From positions 2,170,001 to 2,234,000 of the forward strand of contig OX595992.1 of NCBI GenBank assembly GCA_951394045.1: a stretch of DNA of 64,000 nucleotides. The letters run 5' to 3'. Within the stretch, counting starts at the first letter, position 1; each line of letters starts with the position of its first letter. Shown here one piece after another: positions 1 to 8,959 of the stretch. The translations under genes were made by a program, and so were the position numbers. This DNA is from Nitzschia sp. DOCU1 (Eukaryota > Bacillariophyta > Bacillariophyceae > Bacillariales > Bacillariaceae). Below the pieces are notes generated by a model. That model was not told the DNA's origin, did not search any database, and saw nothing but the letters and a program-made list of their open reading frames with translations.

Positions 1-1140
1 GTCGCCGCAAACACCCACGCCTTGCCAGTTGTCAGTGGCACATTCGCCGAGCCAGGGCATGTACTGACGTCCATTGACCAAACGAATAGGGCGTTTCTCC
101 TTCAGCGCTTCGACTTGCTCGTACATATCCCAGTACAAATGATCACCGCCCCAATCGCAAAACATGGAATGGGCCACAATGGGACCTTGATACAATTCAG
201 CCCAATCCAAAACTGTCGGCGGTGGATTTGTTGTAAAATCGGCTTGTTCGTACTTGGCGGTCTTCTCCATCATGACTTCCATGAATGAAGTATTGTATGC
301 TTCGGCAAAGCTGTTCATCTTTCCGACAATCAACGCGTCAAAGTCTGCCAGGGTATGGTTGACCAGTTCCTGAAGATACCGTGGCCACTGCTGGCTATAA
401 AAGAGGGCATGGTTGCTCACTAAATGAAGCTTGGCCGAGTTTTCAAACTCCACAAAGTAATAACTACCACGACGCATGACATTGTCGCTCTTTTGAGCTT
501 CGACATCGATGTACTGCTTCTTGACAGGATACTGACAATTCAATGCTTGAAAGGTTTGGCGTGTGTGGGAGTTGCCAACCGCCAGAATGTTACTGTTGGC
601 GGGGAAGGGAGACCCTTTGCGCTTTCCCCACAACTTTGGCTTGGGTGACTGGAGGGGCCAAGCTGCTGATAATTCTCGCTGACGTTGGTGTTCGAGAAAG
701 AGCAACAGGCCTTCCAACTTGTCGGCAAATCGATCGTATTCGGGGCCCTTGCAAACATAGGAATCCCAGTCGCTTGGGTGGCAAATCTGATACTGCTCGA
801 GTGGATCAGCCATCTTGGTTTTGCCACCACTAATGGTGAGATGGTTTTGCTGCCCTATTTTTGTTGTTGTGGCCCCACGGAGAGGGTTACCCCAACTGCT
901 TGCAGGCTCTCTCCGTGAAAGGTTGCATCGGTAGTTTTCGATTTGTGTGATGCATCCAAAAACGACGAGACTGGCCAAAGCAAAGCAAAAACGAAACGGC
1001 ATAAAATTATGCATCTGTCCCCTTCCAGCCTTCGTGTCGCTCGGAGCAAAATGGTCTTCACCTTCGTGCTTTGCGGTTGCCTCGAGAAGGTCGTTACAGC
1101 AGCAGGACCGAGTTTGTTGAAAGCGAAACGTGTTGCTCAT
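1..1140 (-). CDS. SGNH/PC-esterase-like type II membrane protein, copy 1 (3' end off window)
   Basis: Reading leftwards from the ATG at 1140-1138 gives 380 uninterrupted codons that reach the window edge; compared with copy 2 about 35 C-terminal residues are missing. The N-terminus is a short cytosolic part, then one hydrophobic segment (about residues 48-66), then a lumenal domain. The GNSH motif, fitting the nucleophile block of SGNH/GDSL hydrolases and of PC-esterase/TBL-type glycan O-acetyltransferases, lies near residue 200. The HPD-type block that would carry the catalytic His lies in the missing part but is present in copy 2. Membrane topology suggests the Golgi or secretory path. It is divergent from the GT2 gene at 1799, sharing a 658-bp promoter. 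Substrate and reaction direction (acyl transfer or hydrolysis) cannot be read from the sequence. Confidence 0.8.
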   Translation of the reverse strand, partial: MSNTFRFQQTRSCCCNDLLEATAKHEGEDHFAPSDTKAGRGQMHNFMPFRFCFALASLVVFGCITQIENYRCNLSRREPASSWGNPLRGATTTKIGQQNHLTISGGKTKMADPLEQYQICHPSDWDSYVCKGPEYDRFADKLEGLLLFLEHQRQRELSAAWPLQSPKPKLWGKRKGSPFPANSNILAVGNSHTRQTFQALNCQYPVKKQYIDVEAQKSDNVMRRGSYYFVEFENSAKLHLVSNHALFYSQQWPRYLQELVNHTLADFDALIVGKMNSFAEAYNTSFMEVMMEKTAKYEQADFTTNPPPTVLDWAELYQGPIVAHSMFCDWGGDHLYWDMYEQVEALKEKRPIRLVNGRQYMPWLGECATDNWQGVGVCGD

Positions 1141-1798
1141 GTCCACTCTATATTTGGTAGATTTCACATAAAATCCAGTTCGGCCTTTTATGAGCTCTTC
1201 CTATCCATGCCTAATTCATGTCAATTTTGGACCAATCTGCGAGGTATAACAGGAAGCGTCGAAGAGAAGAGTTCATCCACACTTCCTGGTACAGGAAGAA
1301 CTTCGAAGAACGGATGACTGGCCCATAGGTTTTGCATAGCCTAGTCGACCTCAATTGGTACAATTTGCTCGGATTTACTATTAATAGTGTTCGGTGCCGA
1401 AACAACAGATACAACATCGCATAATGGTAACTGTGATCAAACCAGAAGCTCAACTCCTACCAAGGAAGGATTCGCAATTCAATGGATTTTCTCCGATCGG
1501 GCCCGATTTCGCAATTTAGTCGCAACCGACACCGAGTGCGCCCGCCGCTTCATTGATTGCACGCATTGGGACGGTAGACGACTGACACGATTCAATCTTT
1601 TGCTACGTCATCAGCGTTCCGATCAGTCGCACTTCTTCTATTCCATCAAATAGAGAACCTCGGAACTACTCTAGAGGCCCATGCATGGCAATACATAATT
1701 GCATCGGGCTGTCCTGTTACAAACTCATAAAAAGTCATTTGAAAACTCTAGAAAGAGTCGCAATCAAAGTATTTCTCAATCAACTGCTAGACTAGGCC
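1141..1798. promoter_or_regulatory. Shared divergent promoter region, duplication copy 1
   Basis: This 658-bp non-coding stretch separates the SGNH start (minus) from the GT2 start (plus). Short blocks remain alignable with the other copy (5605-6438), notably the region near 1271-1300 and a block around 1586-1612 with CAATCTTTTG..TACGTCATC, which contains a TACGTCA bZIP-like core. No gene is seen in it. Confidence 0.6.
1282..1298. promoter_or_regulatory. Conserved dyad CTTCCTG-N3-CAGGAAG
   Basis: A perfect 7-3-7 inverted repeat. The same position in the duplicated promoter (5744-5760) has CTTCCTG-GTG-CCGGAAG, one arm position changed, embedded in the conserved phrase GTTCATCCACACTTCCTGG. Conservation inside an otherwise diverged promoter suggests a binding site for a dimeric factor, but no factor is known to me. 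Confidence 0.4.
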
Positions 1799-3619
1799 AT
1801 GATCGGAGGCCCCTTCAAAACGCCCTTCACTCTAACATTGGAGGACTTAGTCGACAAGAAGGTCAACATGCGACTACCAATCGCAAGCAACTCGTGCGCT
1901 TCCACAGTGACCTTGAGCAGCTTCTCGTCTTCCACTTCTCTCCAAGAAGACACCGCCGCCTCCATGAAAGAGGAAAGTAACCTCGAAAGATACCTATGTC
2001 CAAGGTTCGGCACTGGTTCCTTGCCGTCACAACGCAATGCCACAAGGTGGCTCAAGTATCTCATGTATATCCCACTTCTGGCCATGACGATGGCGATTGT
2101 TTCCACTGAGTTCGTGCTCCGTATCATACTACGATACGGAATGGTTCGTCTTCTGGAAGGATTCTACCTAAACATTTTGAACGATCCGCTTCTCTTTCGT
2201 TTGGTCTGCGCAAGCCTTGTCCTGGGGTTGATGACAGCGATCCTCTTCACCGATATCTACACGTTCGTGATGCTCTGGCAGGGTAAGCGCCGACGCAGCC
2301 TTCCATCGGATCCCGATAAGCGACTCATCCATGCGGTGGTCATCTGCCAATACAAAGAGCCATTGGAAGTTCTCGATGCAACGGTCGACAGTCTCGTCGA
2401 CAGTACTCTTGCGCACAACACCATCGTCGTTCTTGCGTGTGAAGAACGAGATCCTTTTGCTGATTCCGTCTTTGAAACTCTCGAGTCAAAGTATGGGCAC
2501 CGCTTTCGCAACTTTCTCCAAACGTCTCACCGGCTTGCACCGGGCGAGGTTATTGGCAAGAGCAGCAACGAGAATCACGCCGTTCGTGAACTGTACGCGT
2601 TCATTCAAAATGAAGGGGTTGACCCCTTTGATGTCATGGTTACGGTCTGTGATGCGGATAGTCTCTTTGATCCCGTCTTCTTAGAGCACGTCGAGGCAGA
2701 GTTCTGGCGCATGCCGGATGGCCGCCGCGCCATCTACAATGCTCCGATCAACACCTATCGCAACTTGAGCGAGTGCAACTTTCTAGTCCAAGTCGTGGAA
2801 ATGTCTCGGTGCCAGTACGACACATTTCTTAGCCCAACCTCCTACAGACCATCGCAGTCCAATTACTCGTTGACGCTTGGATTTGCCCACGAGACTGGTT
2901 ACTGGGATCCATCCAATACGGCGGAAGACTTCCACACCGCAATTAAGGCAATGGCCGTTTCCGGACAAGGAAAGAATATCATCATTCAAGTATGGTCACT
3001 CGTCTTGAATGATTCTGTATGTACCTTGAAGGATCGATGGACACAAGCCAAGCGGCACATGTGGGGAGTCGAAGAGTGCGCATGGACACTCGAACTCTTC
3101 TATCATCTCCGCCTCAAGCGTTGGCTTGTTCTAATGACTTTGACTTTTCAACAAATGCTACTGGGCCGCAACTGCGTTCCGAAGTTTCCCTTGTTGTTCT
3201 TGCCCTCGGTTCGTCAAGCATTTTTCAGCCTGCAAGAGTCAACCCAGTACATGCTCGTTGGATTCTTTGTGGTCTTGCAACTTGGTTCATGGTTGCGGGT
3301 TGTCCTTCGCGAGGTAGCACTTCGTCGCTGCATTCTAGTCGATCGAAAACACATGAAGCGCGCTGGGTGGGTTAACTGGCTCCTTCTGGCGACCCCGCTC
3401 TACCTTGTGATTGAGCAAATTTCCTTGTTCTTCTTTTTCACTTGTGCCACATGGAGCATGTTGCTTCATGCCCGTCAACACAGCACCATCCTGTACGTCA
3501 CAGCCCCCAAAGCCTTTCACACAAGCAGCGCCGACCAGGAAGCCAGCGGCTTGCTGCTGGAAGACGATGTGGATGTATCGGCCCCTCTAATCTCCACCAA
3601 AGCCCGCAAGACTGTGTAG
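1799..3619 (+). CDS. Membrane glycosyltransferase family 2 protein, copy 1
   Basis: 606 residues. Two N-terminal membrane segments (about 80-105 and 125-152) precede a cytosolic GT2 (GT-A fold) domain that begins at HAVVICQYKE (about 178). The DADS motif (about 285) is the metal/nucleotide-sugar Asp site, AED (about 377) fits the catalytic acidic motif, and QAKRHMWG (about 416-423) resembles the QxxRW acceptor motif of processive synthases (chitin, cellulose, hyaluronan type), with His-Met before Trp. Three or more hydrophobic stretches follow (about 440-570). This layout fits a plasma-membrane or Golgi enzyme making or extending a polysaccharide; the sugar cannot be told. It is the divergent partner of the SGNH gene. 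Its sequence from about 2079 to 2815 matches copy 2 base for base by eye. Confidence 0.88.
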   Translation: MIGGPFKTPFTLTLEDLVDKKVNMRLPIASNSCASTVTLSSFSSSTSLQEDTAASMKEESNLERYLCPRFGTGSLPSQRNATRWLKYLMYIPLLAMTMAIVSTEFVLRIILRYGMVRLLEGFYLNILNDPLLFRLVCASLVLGLMTAILFTDIYTFVMLWQGKRRRSLPSDPDKRLIHAVVICQYKEPLEVLDATVDSLVDSTLAHNTIVVLACEERDPFADSVFETLESKYGHRFRNFLQTSHRLAPGEVIGKSSNENHAVRELYAFIQNEGVDPFDVMVTVCDADSLFDPVFLEHVEAEFWRMPDGRRAIYNAPINTYRNLSECNFLVQVVEMSRCQYDTFLSPTSYRPSQSNYSLTLGFAHETGYWDPSNTAEDFHTAIKAMAVSGQGKNIIIQVWSLVLNDSVCTLKDRWTQAKRHMWGVEECAWTLELFYHLRLKRWLVLMTLTFQQMLLGRNCVPKFPLLFLPSVRQAFFSLQESTQYMLVGFFVVLQLGSWLRVVLREVALRRCILVDRKHMKRAGWVNWLLLATPLYLVIEQISLFFFFTCATWSMLLHARQHSTILYVTAPKAFHTSSADQEASGLLLEDDVDVSAPLISTKARKTV

Positions 3620-4356
3620 GAGACGAAAAGGAAAGCAGCTATCGAACACAGGCATCACTCCAGCAGCAGCTTCAAACTTGATGCCGCAGACCTGAGTTCG
3701 AAAATACAGTGTCTCTGTAAACTTTTACGTAACCGAAAACCATTTTCGTAAATAGTTTCAGCGTCCGTTAGTAATGAACACAAATTGATCTGGTGCCCTT
3801 GTGCCCTTTCAACCCGATGGCTTCATTGCGGTGACTGATTGATTGTGAGGTTGGAAATGAACGACATCTGAGGAATTGAACCAAGGCATCCATTCCGTTG
3901 ATTTATAAAGGATAAAAACGTCGGAAATGGAAACTTGGTCGTATTTCTAGGATACGGCAGCTGTTGGACTTTATCAGAATCTTTCTATGAAACACAGAAG
4001 TTACATGAGAACAGGTGAAAAGGGTCTATTGTGGCCATTCCCATGGTCGTGAGTGCTGTGAGAGCCGCAGTCGGTGATTCAGATTCCAAGTAGACGCTAG
4101 CGTACGTCATCCATCGCGTAGACACAAGGAATCATCGACTTCGCGCCAAAAACATGAGAACCTGACTGGCTCGTGACTCAAAAACCAGCACCTCTGGTCA
4201 GATGATGAAATTGGCGCGAAAACGCCAACGTGCGTCAGTGGCGCAAACCAGTGGCTGGAGTCTGAAGCAAGACAAGCACAAAACCTCATGCAATCAGCAC
4301 ACTACCGGTAGCAGGTATGATACGCTGTCATGATTAAAATTTATCTCTTGTTCCGC
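3620..4356. other. Intergenic, convergent 3' flanks
   Basis: Lies between the 3' ends of GT2 copy 1 and SGNH copy 2. The first 300 bp resemble the flank after GT2 copy 2. The rest shows no open frame or repeat that I can support. Confidence 0.6.
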
Positions 4357-5604
4357 CTAGTTGACTTCAGTCTGGTCCATCACCAACTCATGCAAGGCTT
4401 CAACGATATCCCAAGCGACTAGATCCGGATGCCCCCCTCGGGCTCCAATGCAGCGATGGGCGGTCGCATTGTCGCCGCAAACACCTACGCCTTGCCAGTT
4501 GTCAGTGGCACATTCGCCCAGCCAGGGCATGTACTGGCGTCCATTGACCAAACGAATAGGGCGTTTCTCCTTCAGCGCTTCGACTTGCTCGTACATATCC
4601 CAGTACAAATGATCACCGCCCCAATCGCAAAACATGGAATGGGCCACAATGGGACCTTGATACAATTCAGCCCAATCCAAAACTGTCGGCGGTGGATTTG
4701 TTGTAAAATCGGCTTGTTCGTACTTGGCGGTCTTCTCCATCATGACTTCCATGAATGAAGTATTGTATGCTTCGGCAAAGCTGTTCATCTTTCCGACAAT
4801 CAACGCGTCAAAGTCTGCCAGGGTATGGTTGACCAGTTCCTGAAGATACCGTGGCCACTGCTGGCTATAAAAGAGGGCATGGTTGCTCACTAAATGAAGC
4901 TTGGCCGAGTTTTCAAACTCCACAAAGTAATAACTACCACGACGCATGACATTGTCGCTCTTTTGAGCTTCGACATCGATGTTCTGCTTCTTGACAGGAT
5001 ACTGACAATTCAATGCTTGAAAGGTTTGGCGTGTGTGGGAGTTGCCAACCGCCAGAATGTTACTGTTGGCGGGGAAGGGAGACCCTTTGCGCTTTCCCCA
5101 CAACTTTGGCTTGGGTGATTGGAGGGGCCAAGCAGCTCCTGATAATTCCCGCTGACGTTGGTGTTCGAGAAAGAGCAACAGGCCTTCCAACTTGTCGGCA
5201 AATCGATCGTATTCGGGGCCCTTGCAAACATAGGAATCCCAGTCGCTTGGGTGGCAAATCTGATACTGCTCGAGTGGATCGGTAATACCGAGGCCATTAG
5301 CAATCACTTTATTTTGTTGGAGGATTGGTTTATTGGTTGTGGTCCCACGAAGGGGGATATTGATGGTCGAAGGCCCCTTGGGAGAGAAGTTGCATCGGTA
5401 GTTGGTGACTGTCAAGAATCCAAAAACAACAAGACCGGCCAAAGCAAAACAAAAACGAAACGACAGAAAGTTATGCATCTGTCCCCTTCCAGCCTTTGTG
5501 TTGATGGCCGCAAAATCGACCCTATCTTCGTGCTTGGTGGTGGTTGGCTCGAGCAGACTGCAATAGTAGGATCGCGATTGTTGAGAGCATAACATTTCAC
5601 TCAT
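4357..5604 (-). CDS. SGNH/PC-esterase-like type II membrane protein, copy 2
   Basis: 415 residues, complete. A cytosolic N-terminus of about 45 residues is followed by a single hydrophobic anchor (about 46-66) and a lumenal domain with several Cys. GNSHTRQ (about 193-199) is the candidate nucleophile block (Ser in GNS in place of GDS), and GGHPD (about 391-395) near the C-terminus is the candidate catalytic His block, as in SGNH hydrolases and TBL/PC-esterase glycan O-acetyltransferases. N-glycosylation sequons (NHT, NTS, NAT) fit a lumenal location. The first 140 residues differ clearly from copy 1, while the last 230 are almost identical. The gene is divergent from GT2 copy 2; this pairing, kept after duplication, suggests joint expression and a role in modifying the glycan made by the GT2 enzyme (inference). 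Confidence 0.82.
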   Translation of the reverse strand: MSEMLCSQQSRSYYCSLLEPTTTKHEDRVDFAAINTKAGRGQMHNFLSFRFCFALAGLVVFGFLTVTNYRCNFSPKGPSTINIPLRGTTTNKPILQQNKVIANGLGITDPLEQYQICHPSDWDSYVCKGPEYDRFADKLEGLLLFLEHQRQRELSGAAWPLQSPKPKLWGKRKGSPFPANSNILAVGNSHTRQTFQALNCQYPVKKQNIDVEAQKSDNVMRRGSYYFVEFENSAKLHLVSNHALFYSQQWPRYLQELVNHTLADFDALIVGKMNSFAEAYNTSFMEVMMEKTAKYEQADFTTNPPPTVLDWAELYQGPIVAHSMFCDWGGDHLYWDMYEQVEALKEKRPIRLVNGRQYMPWLGECATDNWQGVGVCGDNATAHRCIGARGGHPDLVAWDIVEALHELVMDQTEVN

Positions 5605-6438
5605 GTTTTTGGCAACTCAACACTTAGAAGAAATCGTGATAGGTCCTTGTCTGTCGTTTTATGAGTTCTTCCTATCTGATGCCATTTTCAAGTCAATCTG
5701 GGACCCAAGAATGGCACTTGCCGACGAGAACAGTTCATCCACACTTCCTGGTGCCGGAAGAGCTTCTTCGAACACATCTCTGGTTATAAGGCTTGTCGAG
5801 CCGAGCTGGGAGTTGATATGTAACTGTACATTCTGGTGCAGTTACCGTAGTTCTGATTCGTCTTTGGCTCCGAATCGAATCATCGTCAAGAGAAACAAAA
5901 CGGGATGAGACGCAAGTGTGATCCAAACAGAATCCAGAATCTGTCCAGCCAAATGATCTTGCGCTATCCCTTAGGTAATAGATGAGATGCAAGGGCACAA
6001 GTTTGGTACGATCGTTAAGTATTTTTCTGTCTGTTGTGCGAGCACGATTTAGATAGGATACCACGACATTCCGGAATTGACTCTCACCGACATGCACCTT
6101 CTTGCGTTCGCGTGTGCTCGTTGAGAGTTCACGTGAGCACGCACTTTGGGGCCGGAAGGACTGGCACGATTTAAATCTTTTAACGCATCATCATCATCAT
6201 CATCAATCAAATCAGCCTTCCGCTCAGTCCCAGTTTGTCCTGTTGTGTGCTGTGTAGATTTTACAGTGCCGAGTACTGCGGTGAAACTCTTCAACTCATA
6301 CAGAGACCTAACTTTTCAACGCTACTACGGCCATGACTTCCAACTTCGTTGCGGATCAGGATCTCCTCCTGTCTGCTCATAAAGCGGTAATTTAAAATTC
6401 TAATAAGGGTATTTCATAAGCAACTGCTACAATAAGCA
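5605..6438. promoter_or_regulatory. Shared divergent promoter region, duplication copy 2
   Basis: 834 bp between the SGNH and GT2 starts, longer than in copy 1 because of indels. It holds the second version of the dyad (5744-5760) and a short CAT microsatellite at about 6187-6204. The block with CAGTTCATCCACACTTCCTG is the best conserved segment between the two promoters. No gene is seen. Confidence 0.6.
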
Positions 6439-8256
6439 ATGATCAGAGGCCCATTGACCACGCTCGCAACTCAAACATTGGAAGATTCGGTCGACAAGAA
6501 GGTCAACATGCGACTGTCAATCGCAAGCAACTCGTGCGCGTCCACAGCGAGTTTAAGCAGTGTCTCGTCTTCCACTTCCCTCGAAGACCCCACCACGTCC
6601 ATTAAAGCGGAAAGCAACCTCGAAAGATACTTGTCTCCGAAGTTTGGCACAGGTTCTTTGCCGTCACAACGCGATGCCGCAAGGTGGCTCAAGTATCTCA
6701 TCTATTTTCCGCTTGTGGCCATGACGATGGCGATTGTTTCCACTGAGTTCGTGCTCCGTATCATACTACGATACGGAATGGTTCGTCTTCTGGAAGGATT
6801 CTACCTAAACATTTTGAACGATCCGCTTCTCTTTCGTTTGGTCTGCGCAAGCCTTGTCCTGGGGTTGATGACAGCGATCCTCTTCACCGATATCTACACG
6901 TTCGTGATGCTCTGGCAGGGTAAGCGCCGACGCAGCCTTCCATCGGATCCCGATAAGCGACTCATCCATGCGGTGGTCATCTGCCAATACAAAGAGCCAT
7001 TGGAAGTTCTCGATGCAACGGTCGACAGTCTCGTCGACAGTACTCTTGCGCACAACACCATCGTCGTTCTTGCGTGTGAAGAACGAGATCCTTTTGCTGA
7101 TTCCGTCTTTGAAACTCTCGAGTCAAAGTATGGGCACCGCTTTCGCAACTTTCTCCAAACGTCTCACCGGCTTGCACCGGGCGAGGTTATTGGCAAGAGC
7201 AGCAACGAGAATCACGCCGTTCGTGAACTGTACGCGTTCATTCAAAATGAAGGGGTTGACCCCTTTGATGTCATGGTTACGGTCTGTGATGCGGATAGTC
7301 TCTTTGATCCCGTCTTCTTAGAGCACGTCGAGGCAGAGTTCTGGCGCATGCCGGATGGCCGCCGCGCCATCTACAATGCTCCGATCAACACCTATCGCAA
7401 CTTGAGCGAGTGCAACTTTCTAGTCCAAGTCGTGGAAATGTCTCGGTGCCAGGACGACACATTCCTGAGCCCAACCTCCTACAGACCATCGCAGTCCAAT
7501 TACTCGTTGACGCTTGGATTTGCCCATGAGACTGGTTACTGGGATCCATCCAATACGGCGGAAGACTTCCACACTGCCATCAAGGCCATGGCAATTTCCG
7601 GACAAGGAAAGAATATCATCATTCAAGTATGGTCACTCGTCTTGAATGATTCTGTATGTACCTTGAAGGATCGATGGACGCAAGCCAAGCGCCACATGTG
7701 GGGAGTCGAAGAGTGCGCATGGACACTCGAACTCTTCTATCATCTCCGCCTCAAGCGTTGGCTTGTTCTAATGGCTTTGACCTTTGAACGTATGATACTT
7801 GGCCCGAACTGCGTTCCGAAGTTTCCCTTGTTGTTCTTGCCCTCGGTTCGTCAAGCATTTTTCAGCCTGCAAGAGTCAACCCAGTACATGCTCGTTGGAT
7901 TCTTTGTGGTCTTGCAACTTGGTTCATGGTTGCGGGTTGTCCTTCGCGAGGTAGCACTTCGTCGCTGCATTCTAGTCGATCGAAAACACATGAAACCCGC
8001 TGGGTGGGTTAACTGGCTCCTTCTGGCGACCCCGCTCTACCTTGTGATTGAGCAAATTTCCTTGCTCTTCTTTTTCACTTGTGCCACATGGAGGATGTTG
8101 CTTCATGCCCGTCAACACAGCACCATCCTGTACGTCACAGCCCCCAAAGCCTTTCACACAAGCAGCGCCGACCAGGAAGCCAGCGGCTTGCTGCTGGAAG
8201 ACGATGTGGATGTATCGGCCCCTCTAATCTCCACCAAAGCCCGCAAGACTGTGTAG
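6439..8256 (+). CDS. Membrane glycosyltransferase family 2 protein, copy 2
   Basis: 605 residues, same layout as the copy at 1799: two N-terminal membrane segments, GT2 domain with DADS, AED and QAKRHMWG motifs, then C-terminal membrane segments. Compared with copy 1 the first 95 residues carry most changes (one residue shorter). The catalytic domain differs at only a few positions, for example Asp for Tyr just after the conserved CQ near residue 340, and the change TFQQMLLGRN to TFERMILGPN in a membrane-proximal segment. All catalytic motifs are intact in both copies, so both may be active. N-terminal divergence would affect targeting or regulation more than catalysis (inference). Confidence 0.88.
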   Translation: MIRGPLTTLATQTLEDSVDKKVNMRLSIASNSCASTASLSSVSSSTSLEDPTTSIKAESNLERYLSPKFGTGSLPSQRDAARWLKYLIYFPLVAMTMAIVSTEFVLRIILRYGMVRLLEGFYLNILNDPLLFRLVCASLVLGLMTAILFTDIYTFVMLWQGKRRRSLPSDPDKRLIHAVVICQYKEPLEVLDATVDSLVDSTLAHNTIVVLACEERDPFADSVFETLESKYGHRFRNFLQTSHRLAPGEVIGKSSNENHAVRELYAFIQNEGVDPFDVMVTVCDADSLFDPVFLEHVEAEFWRMPDGRRAIYNAPINTYRNLSECNFLVQVVEMSRCQDDTFLSPTSYRPSQSNYSLTLGFAHETGYWDPSNTAEDFHTAIKAMAISGQGKNIIIQVWSLVLNDSVCTLKDRWTQAKRHMWGVEECAWTLELFYHLRLKRWLVLMALTFERMILGPNCVPKFPLLFLPSVRQAFFSLQESTQYMLVGFFVVLQLGSWLRVVLREVALRRCILVDRKHMKPAGWVNWLLLATPLYLVIEQISLLFFFTCATWRMLLHARQHSTILYVTAPKAFHTSSADQEASGLLLEDDVDVSAPLISTKARKTV

Positions 8257-8959
8257 GAGACGAAAAGGAAAGCAGCTTTCATCGGCACACTTTCCTCACT
8301 CCAACCGCAGCATCAAACTTGATCCCATTGTATATTTTGCGCATTCATTAATTCACACATAACATCAGACATCGTCATGTATATTTTCAGTGCCCGTTAA
8401 TAATTGTCATAGATTCATTTGGTTTCCTCCCAACCCGATGACCTTATCGCCATATCTGCTCGCTTAGGAAATGGACGCAAGATTTGCGGCATTGGACGAA
8501 AGCATCCATTTCGTTCATCATAAAGGATAAATACGTTGCATCTTTCATAGCGTTGTGTGAGGAGATCATTGATCTGTCTCTGTCGGTAAGTAACCATCGG
8601 GGTGTGGTGAAAGTGAAATTGTTCAAGTGGGTTTTGAGAGATGGCGATGACGCCGCCGCGATAGAGGACCTCACGTGATATGCTTTTGTGCGCGCGCACA
8701 AGATGACCGACAAAGATCGACGACTCGCTCGACCACGTACGCATGGGAGTGCGAGTGACCACAAATCCCAAACTACAACAGTCTGGATAGAGGCTAACTA
8801 CCGAAGCAGACGGCATAAAAGTAATCAAATGTATAATCTCCTATCAAGCTTTTGCACAGGTCCCTCAGACCCGTACTCTTTATTTATCATATGTAATGTG
8901 TAAAACAAGTCAACATTGAATAGACCCAATCCTTTTTGAAACTCATTCCCCAGGAGTTC
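8257..8959. other. Intergenic, 3' flanks of GT2 copy 2 and the lectin gene
   Basis: The first about 290 bp align with the flank after GT2 copy 1. The rest is unassigned; a 137-codon open frame on the minus strand has no recognisable features. Confidence 0.55.

Larger units (their letters stand above)
1..8545. repeat. Tandem segmental duplication of a divergent SGNH / GT2 gene pair
   Basis: The left unit (1 to about 3925, continuing off the window) and the right unit (about 4357 to 8545) carry the same two genes in the same divergent arrangement. Similarity extends past the GT2 stop codons for about 250-300 bp: both downstream flanks share the string around AACCCGATG and the motif TAAAGGATAAA. 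Similarity is patchy by eye. 3' halves of the SGNH genes and the middle of the GT2 genes are almost or fully identical, while the N-terminal coding parts, the shared promoter and the 3' flanks have diverged with indels. Confidence 0.93.

Noticed and set aside
1..8545. Treating the duplicated pair as an assembly artefact
   Set aside because: The copies have different promoters, N-termini and flanks with many indels, which an artefactual duplication would not show; allelic mixing still needs long-read checking.
8415..8828. 137-codon minus-strand open frame after GT2 copy 2
   Set aside because: It overlaps the duplicated 3' flank, is not preserved in the other copy and has no recognisable domain.
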